Assembly (NCBI RefSeq): GCF_000295955.2
Contig: NZ_ALXE01000019.1
Coordinates: forward strand, 124,001-188,000
Source: Pantoea sp. A4
GTDB taxonomy: Bacteria; Pseudomonadota; Gammaproteobacteria; Enterobacterales; Enterobacteriaceae
Length of the DNA: 64,000 nucleotides
Direction of reading: 5' to 3'
In this document: positions 30,532 to 40,217 of the stretch, piece by piece
Layout of the letters: every line of letters begins with the position of its first letter
How positions within the stretch are numbered: the first letter of the stretch is position 1
Translations under genes and position numbers: made by a program
The notes under the pieces: generated by a model
Database searches by the model: none
Told to the model about the DNA's origin: nothing
The model's input: only the letters and a program-made list of their open reading frames with translations

Positions 30532-31594
30532 CCTGCACCGGTACGCGTGGTGCCAGAGCACACATCAGCTCATAGCCTACCGTACCGGCTGCTTTTGCCA
30601 CCTGATCGATTTTGACCTGATTGCCCCAGAGTTCCACGGTTGAGCCAATACCCGCATCCGGGCATGGGGTCAGATCGACCGTAATCATATCCATTGAAAC
30701 TGCCCCAACGACTTGCGTCAGAATGCCATCCACAGCCACTGGCGTGCCACTCGGCGCGTGACGTGGATAACCATCGGCATAACCACAGGCGACAACACCG
30801 ATACGCTGCGGCTGCGAGGCACGATAACGATAGCCATAGCCGACACCGTCTCCAGTCTGGAGCTGTTGCACACCAATGATCTCACTTTGTAGGGTCATCA
30901 CCGGTTTCAGGCCGGTTTCTGCAATATCTTGCCACTCACCGCTGGGCGATGCGCCATACAGAATGATCCCCGGACGTACCCAGTCGTAGTGCGCTTCAGG
31001 ATGCCACAATGTGCAGGCAGAATTAGAGAGCGAACGCGGCACGGCCAGCCCTTCGGCGGCTTGCTCAATACGCTGAAGCGGCTCCACCAACCCTTGCGGA
31101 TTCTCTGCGTCGGCAAAATGCGCCATTAAGGTCATATCGCCAACATTCGGTAAGGCACGCAACTTCTGCCACACATTGTGCAGCTGTTCCGGGCGGAACC
31201 CGAGACGGTTCATCCCGCTATTCACTTTGACGTAGATATCAATTGGCGCGGAAAGCGATGCGTTGGCAATCGCCTGAATCTGCCAACTGCTGTGTACGCT
31301 AGTGGTTAAGCGATAGCGATCAATCAGGTCCAGGTCTTCCGCGTGGAAAAAGCCTTCAAGCAACAAAATGGGCTTTTGCCATCCCGCCTCGCGCAGCAGG
31401 ATTGCTTCTTCCATATTCAACAGTGCAAAACCATCGGTGGCTGACAGGCTCTGCCAGACACGGGCAATACCGTGACCATAGGCATTAGCCTTCACCACTG
31501 ACCAGATACGCGAATCCGGTGCTGCCTGACGTGCAACAGACAGGTTATGACGCAGCGCTTGCTGATCAATGGTGGCAAAAACGGGACGTGACAT
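30524..31594 (-). CDS. dadX: Catabolic alanine racemase
   Basis: 356 residues, same as E. coli DadX. PLP-dependent fold III racemase with Lys35 in VVKANAYGHG binding PLP, the catalytic Tyr in GYGYRY, and the C-terminal VSMDMITVDL. It converts L-alanine to D-alanine for DadA to oxidise. It lies 18 bp downstream of dadA on the same strand, the standard dadAX operon. Its 3' end overlaps the neighbouring exporter by 8 bp. Confidence 0.95.
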   Translation of the reverse strand: MSRPVFATIDQQALRHNLSVARQAAPDSRIWSVVKANAYGHGIARVWQSLSATDGFALLNMEEAILLREAGWQKPILLLEGFFHAEDLDLIDRYRLTTSVHSSWQIQAIANASLSAPIDIYVKVNSGMNRLGFRPEQLHNVWQKLRALPNVGDMTLMAHFADAENPQGLVEPLQRIEQAAEGLAVPRSLSNSACTLWHPEAHYDWVRPGIILYGASPSGEWQDIAETGLKPVMTLQSEIIGVQQLQTGDGVGYGYRYRASQPQRIGVVACGYADGYPRHAPSGTPVAVDGILTQVVGAVSMDMITVDLTPCPDAGIGSTVELWGNQVKIDQVAKAAGTVGYELMCALAPRVPVQVI

Positions 31595-31612
31595 TCTACT
31601 TCTCCCTGATGC

Positions 31613-32914
31613 TTAACGGGTCGCGCTGGCATCACGCAGTGGCGCGGCCTGCCCGGAATTCCCCGACAAATAACGAAACACGGACAGATCGTCTGCTGCA
31701 ATGGCTGGACGCTTGCCGGAAATTAAATCGGCCAACAGCTGGCCTGAACCGCAGGCCATTGTCCATCCCAGCGTCCCGTGACCGGTGTTGAGCCACAGAT
31801 TGCTGAGCGGCGTTGCACCCACGATTGGCGTGCCGTCTGGCGTCATTGGACGCAAACCGGTCCAGAAGCTGGCCTGTTCAATGTGACCGCCTTCAGGATA
31901 GAGATCGCGCACAACCATCTCCAGTGTTTCCCGACGCGCAGGCAACAGTTTGGTGTTAAAACCAACAATTTCCGCCATGCCACCTACCCGAATACGCTGA
32001 TCGAAGCGGGTTACCGCCACTTTGTAGGTTTCATCCAGAATGGTAGAGACCGGCGCAGCAGCGCTGTCTTTTACCGGGATGGTCAGGGAATAGCCCTTCA
32101 GCGGATAAACCGGGATATCCACAATATTGTGCAACAGCGCGGTAGAGTAAGAGCCAAACGCCACCACGTAGGCATCCGCTTTGATCACTTCCTCACCACA
32201 CTTCACGCCGTAAATGCGATTACCTTCGCGCAGTAGCTGATCGACAGAGGTGTTAAAGCGGAACTTCACGCCCGCCTCAGCGGCCATTTTTGCCAGACGC
32301 TGCGTAAACAGTTGGCAGTCGCCGGTTTCATCATTCGGCAGGCGCAAGCCACCCGTGAGTTTATGCTGGGTTGCGGCCAGTGCCGGTTCGATGCGCGATA
32401 ACTCACTCGCCTTCAGGAGTTCATAGGGCACGCCCGCTTCCTGTAATACGGCAATATCTTTACTGGCGCTTTCATACTGTTGCTCGGTGCGGAACAGTTG
32501 CAGCGTGCCGCCCTGACGCCCTTCATAGGCGATGCCGGTGGCCTCTCGCAGCGTTTTCAGGCAATCACGGCTGTATTCGGCGATCCGCACCATGCGGGCT
32601 TTATTCTGCTGGTAGTGGTTCATGTCACAGTTACGCAGCATATTCCACATCCACTCAAGCTGGAATCGGCTGCCGTCGAGGCGGATCGCCAGAGGAGCAT
32701 GGCGCTGGAACATCCATTTAACTGCTTTTAGCGGAACACCTGGTGCCGCCCAGGGGGCTGCATATCCGGGAGAGATCTGGCCTGCATTGCCTGCGCTGGT
32801 CTCCAGCGCGGCATTTTCCTGGCGATCAATCACCGTTACTTCATGACCGGCTTGCGCCAGATACCAGGCACTTGCCACGCCCACTACACCACTTCCAAGA
32901 ATCACTACCCGCAT
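31613..32914 (-). CDS. dadA: D-amino-acid dehydrogenase small subunit
   Basis: 433 residues (E. coli 432). FAD-binding motif GSGVVG at residues 7-12, followed by the near-invariant [20 protein letters not shown] block. It oxidises D-alanine and other D-amino acids at the inner membrane and passes electrons to the respiratory chain. The ATG at 32912-32914 after a GGGGGA site gives the conserved MRVVILGSG start; the open frame to 32947 is not conserved. First gene of the dadAX operon, divergent from ycgB. Confidence 0.96.
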   Translation of the reverse strand: MRVVILGSGVVGVASAWYLAQAGHEVTVIDRQENAALETSAGNAGQISPGYAAPWAAPGVPLKAVKWMFQRHAPLAIRLDGSRFQLEWMWNMLRNCDMNHYQQNKARMVRIAEYSRDCLKTLREATGIAYEGRQGGTLQLFRTEQQYESASKDIAVLQEAGVPYELLKASELSRIEPALAATQHKLTGGLRLPNDETGDCQLFTQRLAKMAAEAGVKFRFNTSVDQLLREGNRIYGVKCGEEVIKADAYVVAFGSYSTALLHNIVDIPVYPLKGYSLTIPVKDSAAAPVSTILDETYKVAVTRFDQRIRVGGMAEIVGFNTKLLPARRETLEMVVRDLYPEGGHIEQASFWTGLRPMTPDGTPIVGATPLSNLWLNTGHGTLGWTMACGSGQLLADLISGKRPAIAADDLSVFRYLSGNSGQAAPLRDASATR

Positions 32915-33407
32915 ACGTCCCCCGACGAACCCGATGAGCACAATCATCTACAATTTAAACGTTAGCCAGAGCATCTGCCATGGCTACTACTCACAAAATC
33001 TGTGAATTCATTTCACCCTGGTTTACGAATTTGGGTAACTAAAATCTTTTTCAAATTAAAAATACAGTGATTTATGCGCTTTATTGTTCAAAGATTAATC
33101 ATTCACATGACAAAAACAGTTAAAAGCACTTTTTTCAGCACATTCAATCGGGGTAATAACTTTGACTTATAAACAGCTATTAAATCCTGACTTTTCAGGA
33201 TAATTAGAATTAAATTCCACGGTAGGTTTTTTTTGATTTAAAGAAGTGATTTTCTACCAAATATTTAAATTGAGTTCTGGTTTCGGATAGGAGACAGTGA
33301 ACTATCATTGAAGTGTGTGCGCAGTAGTTTCAGGTTCTCCAGGGCGCAGGATGAGGCCCCTATATCACCACGACCGCCTTAATTGGTTGGCAAAACAGAG
33401 GTGCGCT
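32915..33407. promoter_or_regulatory. dadA-ycgB divergent regulatory region (493 bp)
   Basis: AT-rich, no gene seen. It should carry the dadA promoter (Lrp/CRP controlled in E. coli) and the ycgB promoter. A TGTGA-like word near 32989-33005 has its right half one base out of register, so I do not call a CRP site. Confidence 0.5.
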
Positions 33408-34946
33408 ATGACGACATTCTTTGACGATCCTATCAAGCATAATCAACGTCTCAGTGACGGGCCTGACTGGACCTTTGAGCTCCTCGATGTGTATCTGGCG
33501 GAAATCGACCGGGTGGCAAAACTGTACCGTCTCGATACCTACCCGCACCAGATTGAAGTGATTACCTCCGAACAGATGATGGATGCCTATTCCAGCGTGG
33601 GTATGCCCATCAACTACGCCCACTGGTCGTTTGGTAAAAAATTCATTGAAACAGAACAACGCTATAAACACGGGCAGCAAGGTCTGGCCTATGAGATTGT
33701 CATCAACTCCAATCCCTGTATTGCTTATCTAATGGAAGAGAACACGATGACCATGCAGGCGCTGGTGATGGCTCATGCCTGCTACGGGCATAACTCTTTC
33801 TTTAAAAATAACTATCTGTTCCGCAGTTGGACCGATGCCAGTTCGATTGTTGACTACCTGTTGTTTGCGAAAAAATACATCGCGGATTGTGAAGAGCGTT
33901 ACGGTGTTGAAGAGGTGGAGCGACTGCTCGACTCCTGCCATGCCTTGATGAACTATGGCGTAGACCGCTATAAACGCCCGCAGAAGATCTCTCTACAGGA
34001 AGAGACTGCGCGCCAGAAAAGCCGGGAAGAGTATCTGCAAAGCCAGGTGAATACCCTGTGGCGCACGCTGCCAAGACGTGACAAAGAAGAAGTGCACGTA
34101 CAGGCTTCCCGCTACCCTTCTGAGCCACAAGAAAACTTGCTCTACTTTATGGAGAAAAATGCGCCGTTGCTGGAACCCTGGCAGCGTGAGATTTTGCGCA
34201 TTGTGCGTAAAGTCAGCCAGTATTTTTATCCGCAAAAACAGACGCAGGTGATGAACGAAGGGTGGGCCACTTTCTGGCACTACACCATCCTTAACCATCT
34301 GTACGATGAAGGGAAAGTCACAGAACGGTTTATGATGGAGTTCCTGCATAGTCACACCAATGTGATCTATCAGCCCTCCTACAACAGCCAGTGGTACAGC
34401 GGGATCAACCCGTATGCCCTGGGTTTTGCGATGTTCCAGGATATTAAACGCATTTGCCAGCAGCCCACCGAAGAAGATCGCTACTGGTTCCCAGACATCG
34501 CCGGGTCTGACTGGCTGGAAACGCTGCATTTTGCCATGCGTGAATTTAAGGACGAGAGCTTTATCAGCCAGTTCCTGTCACCTAAAGTGATGCGCGACTT
34601 CCGCCTGTTTACGGTACTGGATGACGATCGTAACAACTTCCTCGAGATCGCGGCGATCCACGATGAATCCGGTTACCGGGCGATTCGTCAGCAGCTCTCC
34701 GCACAATATAACCTGAGCAACCTCGAACCGAATATTCAGGTGTATAACGTAGATCTGCGCGGGGATCGCTCCCTCACCCTGCGTTATGTTCCGCAGAGCA
34801 GAACACCGCTGGATCGCAGCCGTCGTGATGTGCTGAAACACGTGCATCGTTTGTGGGGCTTCGATGTGATTCTGGAGCAGCAAAACGAGGATGGTGGCGT
34901 GGAACTGCTGGACCGCTGCCCACCGCGCGGCTCCCCTTCCCTGTAA
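33408..34946 (+). CDS. ycgB: SpoVR-family stress protein YcgB
   Basis: 512 residues (E. coli 510), near identical over the core. Conserved HACYGHNSFFKNNYLF and the MNEGWATFWHYTILN segment with a zinc-peptidase-like His/Glu pattern mark the SpoVR family. The biochemical function is not known; in enterobacteria it is sigma-S dependent and functionally tied to the YeaG-YeaH kinase pair. The ATG at 33408 follows a GAGGTG site; an upstream frame to 33315 is not conserved. Convergent with fadR across a shared terminator. Confidence 0.95.
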   Translation: MTTFFDDPIKHNQRLSDGPDWTFELLDVYLAEIDRVAKLYRLDTYPHQIEVITSEQMMDAYSSVGMPINYAHWSFGKKFIETEQRYKHGQQGLAYEIVINSNPCIAYLMEENTMTMQALVMAHACYGHNSFFKNNYLFRSWTDASSIVDYLLFAKKYIADCEERYGVEEVERLLDSCHALMNYGVDRYKRPQKISLQEETARQKSREEYLQSQVNTLWRTLPRRDKEEVHVQASRYPSEPQENLLYFMEKNAPLLEPWQREILRIVRKVSQYFYPQKQTQVMNEGWATFWHYTILNHLYDEGKVTERFMMEFLHSHTNVIYQPSYNSQWYSGINPYALGFAMFQDIKRICQQPTEEDRYWFPDIAGSDWLETLHFAMREFKDESFISQFLSPKVMRDFRLFTVLDDDRNNFLEIAAIHDESGYRAIRQQLSAQYNLSNLEPNIQVYNVDLRGDRSLTLRYVPQSRTPLDRSRRDVLKHVHRLWGFDVILEQQNEDGGVELLDRCPPRGSPSL

Positions 34947-34951
34947 GCATG

Positions 34952-34984
34952 AAAAAAGCGGCTCTGGTGGCCGCTTTTTTTATC
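34952..34984. terminator. Bidirectional terminator between ycgB and fadR
   Basis: A-run, GCGGC stem (34958-34962 with 34970-34974), then a T-run to 34981. It works for both converging genes. Confidence 0.85.
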
Positions 34985-34993
34985 TCTGTGCAA

Positions 34994-35713
34994 TTAACGC
35001 TTTGGACTGAGGTCTTCCGGTAAATTGCCCTGCATGCTGTGCCAGATTTCACCGCTGCGACGACCGTATTCACGCACGGCTTCCACAATCATCTCCTGCG
35101 TTGGCTGTGCATCACACAACGCCAACAGCTGACGGTAGAAATCGGCAGCCAGCTTGCGAGCTTCCTGATTAGAGAAGAAGTGACGTCCGACGCGAGTATA
35201 TAAGCCTTTCAGCCCATTCAGAATCAAACCATAAATCGGGTTGCCTGAAGCAAAAGCCAGCCCGCGGAAAATACGGTAATCCAGTTCAGTAAAGCTCTCT
35301 GCTTGATCGCCAGCCTGGTTAACCGCTTCCAGCACGCTGCGCGCTTTATCGGCATGGTGGCGGATCGCCCGGCTAATAAAAATGGAGGCGACGTTGGTGC
35401 GCACGGATAACACGTTGTCGATTAACACGGGGACACTATCGTGATCGAGGCGGGCGAGAGTTTCGAGAATATTGAGGCCCGAGGTTTCCCAAAAATCATT
35501 CACTTTGGTGGGTTTACCGTGCTGAATGGTGAGCCAGCCATCGCGAGCCAGGCGCTGTAACACCTCGCGCAGGGTGGTGCGCGTGACACCAATCAGTTCC
35601 GACAGCTCACGCTCAGCCGGGAGGATCGAACCGGGGGGAAAGCGGCTATTCCAGATGCTTTCAATAATGTACTCTTCAGCAAATCCCGCAGGGCTTTGCG
35701 CCTTTATCACCAT
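34994..35713 (-). CDS. fadR: Fatty acid metabolism regulator FadR
   Basis: 239 residues, the E. coli length. N-terminal GntR-type winged helix ([21 protein letters not shown] at about 32-52) and C-terminal acyl-CoA-binding helical domain. It represses fad beta-oxidation genes and activates fabA/fabB until long-chain acyl-CoA binds. A likely FadR operator lies upstream of fadD at 43184 in this same window. In E. coli nhaB sits between fadR and dsbB; here only about 260 bp separate them. Confidence 0.97.
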   Translation of the reverse strand: MVIKAQSPAGFAEEYIIESIWNSRFPPGSILPAERELSELIGVTRTTLREVLQRLARDGWLTIQHGKPTKVNDFWETSGLNILETLARLDHDSVPVLIDNVLSVRTNVASIFISRAIRHHADKARSVLEAVNQAGDQAESFTELDYRIFRGLAFASGNPIYGLILNGLKGLYTRVGRHFFSNQEARKLAADFYRQLLALCDAQPTQEMIVEAVREYGRRSGEIWHSMQGNLPEDLSPKR

Positions 35714-35974
35714 AGCCGTTTTCTCGTCGCTTTCTCTCTCATAATGGGGCTCATCATACCAGAGGCAAAAAGCGGGATATAGTTGAAGCCACGGGAAAAA
35801 CGTGAGTAGCTGAAAAAAATTGCACTTTAGACTACAGATAAATGTAATCGGTTAACCGTTTGCGGCATTTCTGATTAAGATCATATTTATGCACTCTTTT
35901 TCCCCCCTCGACAGATGGCATCCACCGTCCGATGGTTTACACTGCGTGACGTTACTATTTACAGGGAAAACCTT

Positions 35975-36505
35975 ATGTTGCGATATCTGAATCAATCCTC
36001 ACATGGGCGTGGTGCATGGTTGCTGTTGGCCCTCACAGCATTCGGACTGGAGTTAACCGCACTGTGGTTTCAGCATGTGATGCTACTCAAACCCTGCGTA
36101 ATGTGTATTTATGAACGTTGCGCCCTGTTTGGCGTGATGGGTGCTGGCATCGTGGGGGCTATCGCCCCGAAGACACCGCTGCGCTATGTTGCATTACTAA
36201 TCTGGATTGGCAGTGCGATTAAGGGTCTGAGTCTGGCCTGGGAACACACCATGATCCAGTTGCACCCCAACCCATTCGTGACCTGTGATTTTGCCGCCCA
36301 CTTCCCAACCTGGCTGCCACTGGACAAATGGCTGCCGTCAGTCTTTGTTGCCACTGGCGACTGTGCCGAGCGCAGCTGGACGCTGTTCAACCTGAGTATG
36401 CCACAATGGCTGGTCGGGATTTTTGCCCTGTATTTACTGGTGGCCGTGCTGGTGCTGATCGCGCAGATCCTGCGTCCGGCAAAACGCGACCTGTTTGGGC
36501 GCTGA
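35975..36505 (+). CDS. dsbB: Disulfide bond formation protein B
   Basis: 176 residues, the E. coli length. Four membrane helices and two periplasmic Cys pairs: Cys41-Cys44 (CVMC) and Cys104-Cys130, all present. It reoxidises DsbA and passes electrons to quinone. The ATG at 35975 gives the conserved MLRYLNQ start; the frame is open 60 bp further up. Its stop is one base from that of the convergent ycgN. Confidence 0.96.
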   Translation: MLRYLNQSSHGRGAWLLLALTAFGLELTALWFQHVMLLKPCVMCIYERCALFGVMGAGIVGAIAPKTPLRYVALLIWIGSAIKGLSLAWEHTMIQLHPNPFVTCDFAAHFPTWLPLDKWLPSVFVATGDCAERSWTLFNLSMPQWLVGIFALYLLVAVLVLIAQILRPAKRDLFGR

Positions 36506-36506
36506 G

Positions 36507-36956
36507 TCAGACCCCGTGCTGGTCGGGACGGTCGATAATATGGTCTTCCCAGTTCCTCACTTCACTCTCCCGTACGGCGATGTAGCGCACAGAAATACGC
36601 TGTGCATGCATCGCCTGCTTGCTGCCACTCAGCAACGGATGCCACGCCGGTAGCGTCTTGCCTTCACCCAGTAAACGATAGGCACAGGTGCGCGGAAGCC
36701 AGTTAAAACTGGTCAGGTTCTCACGTGTCAGTTTGATGCAGTCCGGCTCATATTCGAAACGGCGCTCATAGTTACGGCAGGAACAGGTGCGGATGTTAAG
36801 CTGATTACACGCCACATTGGTGAAATAAATCTCATCGGTATCGGCATCCTGCAGCTTGTTCAGGCAGCATTGGCCACAACCGTCACATAAGGATTCCCAT
36901 TCCTCATCGCTCATCTGCTCCAGCGTTCGGGTCTGCCAGAAAGGAATGTCGCTCAT
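36507..36956 (-). CDS. ycgN: UPF0260 Cys-cluster protein YcgN
   Basis: 149 residues (E. coli 153). The signature DGCGQCC with further Cys in NVACNQL, CSCRNYE and EPDCIKL suggests a metal or Fe-S site (YkgJ/Fliw-type zinc-iron family); the role is unknown. The start at 36954-36956 gives MSDIPFWQ as in E. coli; its ribosome site is weak. It lies after a terminator that separates it from ycgM. Confidence 0.92.
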   Translation of the reverse strand: MSDIPFWQTRTLEQMSDEEWESLCDGCGQCCLNKLQDADTDEIYFTNVACNQLNIRTCSCRNYERRFEYEPDCIKLTRENLTSFNWLPRTCAYRLLGEGKTLPAWHPLLSGSKQAMHAQRISVRYIAVRESEVRNWEDHIIDRPDQHGV

Positions 36957-36967
36957 GTTAATACCCA

Positions 36968-37007
36968 CATAAAAAGTAAACCGCACCTTATAGCGATTCA
37001 GGTGCGG
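36968..37007 (-). terminator. ycgM terminator
   Basis: On the minus strand CCGCACC pairs with GGTGCGG (37001-37007 with 36981-36987), followed by a T-rich run (36980-36970). It lies right before ycgN. Confidence 0.7.
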
Positions 37008-37018
37008 CGTTGCAAGTT

Positions 37019-37678
37019 TTACAGCACGCGCGTACTGATGGTTTGGCCGGCAAGCGAGACTTCCAGCGTATCACCGCTGCGCATTGGGCCCACACCTTCC
37101 GGCGTACCGGTCAGAATGACATCACCTGCGCGCAGAGTGAAGAAGCGACTCATGTAGGCAATCAGCGGTAAGATTTTATGAATCATATCTGCCGTGGTGC
37201 CATGCTGGCGCACTTCACCGTTCACCACCAGTTTAAGCTCCGTGTCCTGCGGGTCGCCCTGGAACTCACTCGCGGGAATAAATCCAGACATTGGGCTGGA
37301 GTTATCAAAACCTTTCGATTTTTCCCATGGCTGGCCTGCTTTCTTCAGACCGGCCTGAACATCACGCAAAGTGAGATCCAGCGCAATACCATAACCGGCA
37401 ATGGCTTTCGCCACATGTTCTTCACTGGCGTGCTTCAGCGTTGCGCCAATCAGCACCGCTAACTCAACTTCGTGGTGGACTTCACCAAACTCACCAGGAA
37501 TTTGTAGTGGTTCGCGTAAGTCGCAAATGGCGGTTTCCGGTTTGATGAACACCACTGGCTCGGTGGGGGTAGCGCTACCCATCTCTTTGATATGTTTAGC
37601 ATAGTTACTGCCTACGCAGACCACTTTGCTGGTTGGGTAATCGAGTAACGCGCCTTGCCAATTACGATGCTGATACAT
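37019..37678 (-). CDS. ycgM: Fumarylacetoacetate hydrolase family protein YcgM
   Basis: 219 residues, the E. coli length. FAH-fold hydrolase with metal ligands Glu-x-Glu in [11 protein letters not shown] and an Asp in LDLTLRDVQ, plus the C-terminal [14 protein letters not shown]. Homologues act as acylpyruvate hydrolases or oxaloacetate decarboxylases; the E. coli substrate is unsettled. Upstream of ycgN on the same strand, as in E. coli. Confidence 0.93.
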   Translation of the reverse strand: MYQHRNWQGALLDYPTSKVVCVGSNYAKHIKEMGSATPTEPVVFIKPETAICDLREPLQIPGEFGEVHHEVELAVLIGATLKHASEEHVAKAIAGYGIALDLTLRDVQAGLKKAGQPWEKSKGFDNSSPMSGFIPASEFQGDPQDTELKLVVNGEVRQHGTTADMIHKILPLIAYMSRFFTLRAGDVILTGTPEGVGPMRSGDTLEVSLAGQTISTRVL

Positions 37679-37823
37679 GCTAATCCCCTGCTTAATTTAT
37701 GTTTGCCGCCAGCTTAGCTGGCGATGTGCTATTCCTTTGACCGTCGGAACGCGACAGCAAAGACATAATAAGCTGGATTGACCACGAAGTTGATGCAGAA
37801 ATTGTCATAATGCATAAATGAAG

Positions 37824-37866
37824 CGGCTACGGTCAGTACCGTAGCCGACCGGGCGAGCAGCCCGGT
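37824..37866. repeat. Two tandem perfect hairpins between ycgM and ycgL
   Basis: Hairpin one pairs CGGCTACGGT 37824-37833 with 37838-37847 (loop CAGT). Hairpin two pairs ACCGGGC 37848-37854 with 37860-37866 (loop GAGCA) and starts on the next base. No T-run follows in the ycgL direction (minus), and an AAAATAT run follows on plus. Possibly an intergenic repeat family or an mRNA stabiliser. Confidence 0.7.
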
Positions 37867-37920
37867 AAAATATATTCGCCAGATCGGGCGTCTTATATTA
37901 TTTTTACAGATGAATCTGAA

Positions 37921-38196
37921 TTACGCTTTTTTACCGCGCTCAAGATGGCTGGCAAGCAGGTTTTCTACTGGCGGTGGGATTTGTAAATAAAAGCCCTGCT
38001 CTTCCAGCGCCTGACGCACCTTATTAATGTCAGCATTGGCCAGCGTTTCGCGCCCGGCGAGGTTAATCACCATCGCCAGCTGCGGCTTGCCGAAACCGCG
38101 CAGCAGCTCTTCCGGGACGCGGGAAAAATCGTCCTTTTTTTCAACATAGAGATATGTCTGGTCACGTTGCGGGCTTCTGTAGATCACACAAAACAT
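37921..38196 (-). CDS. ycgL: YcgL-domain protein
   Basis: 91 residues. The YcgL domain [28 protein letters not shown] and the C-terminal YLQIPPP stretch are intact. The function is unknown. The ATG at 38194-38196 is preferred; a TTG 21 bp upstream would add seven residues, similar to a longer E. coli annotation. Divergent from minC, as in E. coli. Confidence 0.9.
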   Translation of the reverse strand: MFCVIYRSPQRDQTYLYVEKKDDFSRVPEELLRGFGKPQLAMVINLAGRETLANADINKVRQALEEQGFYLQIPPPVENLLASHLERGKKA

Positions 38197-38349
38197 ATTT
38201 TTTACTCGAATTAACAAAGATGGTGGCTTGCCTGAATATAGCAGTAACTATAACATGCTTGCAGTACTTCGAATATTGACTGCTCTGACTTAAATGCGAT
38301 TTATCCGGCACGGGTCAGGCGGTCCATGGAACAGGACGAATCGGGACAG

Positions 38350-39060
38350 ATGTCACAAACGCCAATTGAATTAAAAGGGAGTAGTTTCACCCTGTCTGTT
38401 GTCCACCTGCACCAGGCGCAGCCGGAGGTTATTCGCCAGGCACTGCAGGAGAAAATCGCGCAAGCGCCTCAGTTCCTGAAAAATGCCCCGGTAGTCCTCA
38501 ATGTTGCAGGATTAGAGGGACCGGTAAACTGGAAGCAGTTACAGCAGGCCGTGCTTGCCACCGGCTTACGCATTATCGGCGTCAGCGGTTGTAAGGACGA
38601 AACACTGAAGCGAACGCTGACACGCGCAGGCATTCCGGTGTTAACGGAAGGGAAAGAGGGTAAGAAACGTGAAGAGCCCAAAGCCCCTGTCGAACCGGAA
38701 AAACCCGTTGTGTTAGCCGAACCCGCCATTAATAAAACCCGCGTGATCAATACTCCAGTGCGTTCTGGTCAGCAAATTTATGCCCGCAATGCTGACCTGA
38801 TTGTCACCAGTCACGTGAGCGCTGGGGCAGAACTGGTCGCAGACGGTAATATCCATGTCTACGGCATGATGCGCGGTCGTGCGCTGGCGGGTGCCAGTGG
38901 CGATCGCGCCTGCCAGATTTTCTGCACCAATCTTTCAGCCGAGCTGGTCTCCATTGCCGGAGAGTATTGGATTAGCGATCAGATACCGGCAGAATTTTAT
39001 ACCAAAGCCGCACGCCTCAGCCTCAAAGATGGCGAGCTGGCAATACAGACTCTTAGTTAA
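38350..39060 (+). CDS. minC: Septum site-determining protein MinC
   Basis: 236 residues (E. coli 231). N-terminal FtsZ-inhibiting domain (about 1-105), a Pro/Lys/Glu-rich linker longer than in E. coli, and the C-terminal beta-helix with RSGQQIYA and [18 protein letters not shown] that binds MinD. It blocks Z-ring formation at the poles. The ATG at 38350 gives [10 protein letters not shown]; another ATG at 38326 is in frame but less likely. First gene of minCDE. Confidence 0.95.
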   Translation: MSQTPIELKGSSFTLSVVHLHQAQPEVIRQALQEKIAQAPQFLKNAPVVLNVAGLEGPVNWKQLQQAVLATGLRIIGVSGCKDETLKRTLTRAGIPVLTEGKEGKKREEPKAPVEPEKPVVLAEPAINKTRVINTPVRSGQQIYARNADLIVTSHVSAGAELVADGNIHVYGMMRGRALAGASGDRACQIFCTNLSAELVSIAGEYWISDQIPAEFYTKAARLSLKDGELAIQTLS

Positions 39061-39093
39061 GGCCCCTTTTCTTTCGTTAAGGAAATCAACATT

Positions 39094-39906
39094 ATGGCAC
39101 GCATTATTGTAGTTACATCAGGTAAAGGGGGCGTTGGCAAGACCACGTCAAGCGCGGCCATTGCGACGGGATTAGCGCAAAAAGGCAAAAAAACCGTCGT
39201 CATCGATTTTGACATTGGCCTGCGTAACCTTGACCTGATCATGGGGTGTGAGCGCCGCGTGGTGTATGACTTTGTTAACGTGATTCAGGGTGATGCCACG
39301 CTGAATCAGGCATTGATTCGTGACAAGCGCACCGAGCAGCTCTACGTTCTCCCCGCTTCACAAACGCGTGACAAAGACGCACTGACCCGTGAAGGGGTTG
39401 AAAAAGTGCTGAACGACCTGACTGCCATGGAGTTCGATTTTATCGTCTGTGACTCCCCAGCCGGTATCGAAACCGGGGCATTAATGGCGCTCTACTTTGC
39501 CGATGAAGCCATCATTACCACCAACCCGGAAGTCTCTTCAGTCCGTGACTCAGACCGTATTCTTGGCATTATCTCTTCCAAGTCTCGTCGTGCTGAAAAC
39601 GGTGAAGATCCGGTGAAAGAGCACTTGCTGCTCACCCGTTACAACCCGGGTCGCGTTAGCCGTGGCGATATGCTCAGCATGGAAGATGTGCTGGAAATTC
39701 TGCGTATTCCACTGGTCGGTGTCATTCCAGAAGACCAGTCGGTGCTTCGCGCCTCTAACCAGGGTGAGCCTGTGATTCTTGACGATGAGTCAGATGCAGG
39801 TAAAGCCTATGCCGACACCGTGGAACGTTTACTCGGTGAAGAACGCCCCTTCCGCTTTATTGAAGAAGAGAAGAAGGGTTTCCTGAAACGCCTGTTCGGG
39901 GGATAA
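39094..39906 (+). CDS. minD: Septum site-determining ATPase MinD
   Basis: 270 residues, the E. coli length. Deviant Walker A SGKGGVGKTT at residues 9-18, and an amphipathic membrane-targeting helix at the C-terminus (GFLKRLFGG). It binds the membrane with ATP, recruits MinC and oscillates under MinE. It starts 33 bp after minC with an AAGGAA ribosome site. Confidence 0.98.
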   Translation: MARIIVVTSGKGGVGKTTSSAAIATGLAQKGKKTVVIDFDIGLRNLDLIMGCERRVVYDFVNVIQGDATLNQALIRDKRTEQLYVLPASQTRDKDALTREGVEKVLNDLTAMEFDFIVCDSPAGIETGALMALYFADEAIITTNPEVSSVRDSDRILGIISSKSRRAENGEDPVKEHLLLTRYNPGRVSRGDMLSMEDVLEILRIPLVGVIPEDQSVLRASNQGEPVILDDESDAGKAYADTVERLLGEERPFRFIEEEKKGFLKRLFGG

Positions 39907-39909
39907 ACC

Positions 39910-40179
39910 ATGGCATTACTCGATTTCTTTTTATCCCGAAAGAAGAACACCGCTAACATCGCGAAAGAGCGGTTACAGATTATCGTTGCTGAGCGCAGAA
40001 GAGGCGACAGCGAGCCGCACTATCTGCCGCAGCTGAAGCGCGATATTCTGGAAGTGATCTGCAAATACGTGAAGATTGATCCAGAAATGGTCACCGTTCA
40101 ACTGGAACAACGCGGTGAAGACATTTCGATTCTGGAGCTCAATGTGACGCTGCCAGAAGCGGAAGAAGCGGAAAAATAA
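39910..40179 (+). CDS. minE: Cell division topological specificity factor MinE
   Basis: 89 residues (E. coli 88). N-terminal membrane/MinD-binding segment ([20 protein letters not shown]) and a C-terminal topological specificity domain ending in an acidic tail. It starts three bases after the minD stop, so the two are translationally coupled. It stimulates MinD ATPase to drive pole-to-pole oscillation. Followed by a strong terminator next to the convergent rnd, a gene pair that is not adjacent in E. coli. Confidence 0.97.
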   Translation: MALLDFFLSRKKNTANIAKERLQIIVAERRRGDSEPHYLPQLKRDILEVICKYVKIDPEMVTVQLEQRGEDISILELNVTLPEAEEAEK

Positions 40180-40185
40180 CGCGCG

Positions 40186-40217
40186 AAATCCCCCCTACTA
40201 TCAGGGGGGATTTTTTT
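40186..40217 (+). terminator. minCDE terminator
   Basis: Nine-pair stem (40187-40195 with 40204-40212), then a run of T. It touches the rnd stop codon on the opposite strand. Confidence 0.9.

Noticed and set aside
32989..33005. CRP site before dadA
   Set aside because: TGTGA is present, but the opposite half is one base out of register with the consensus.
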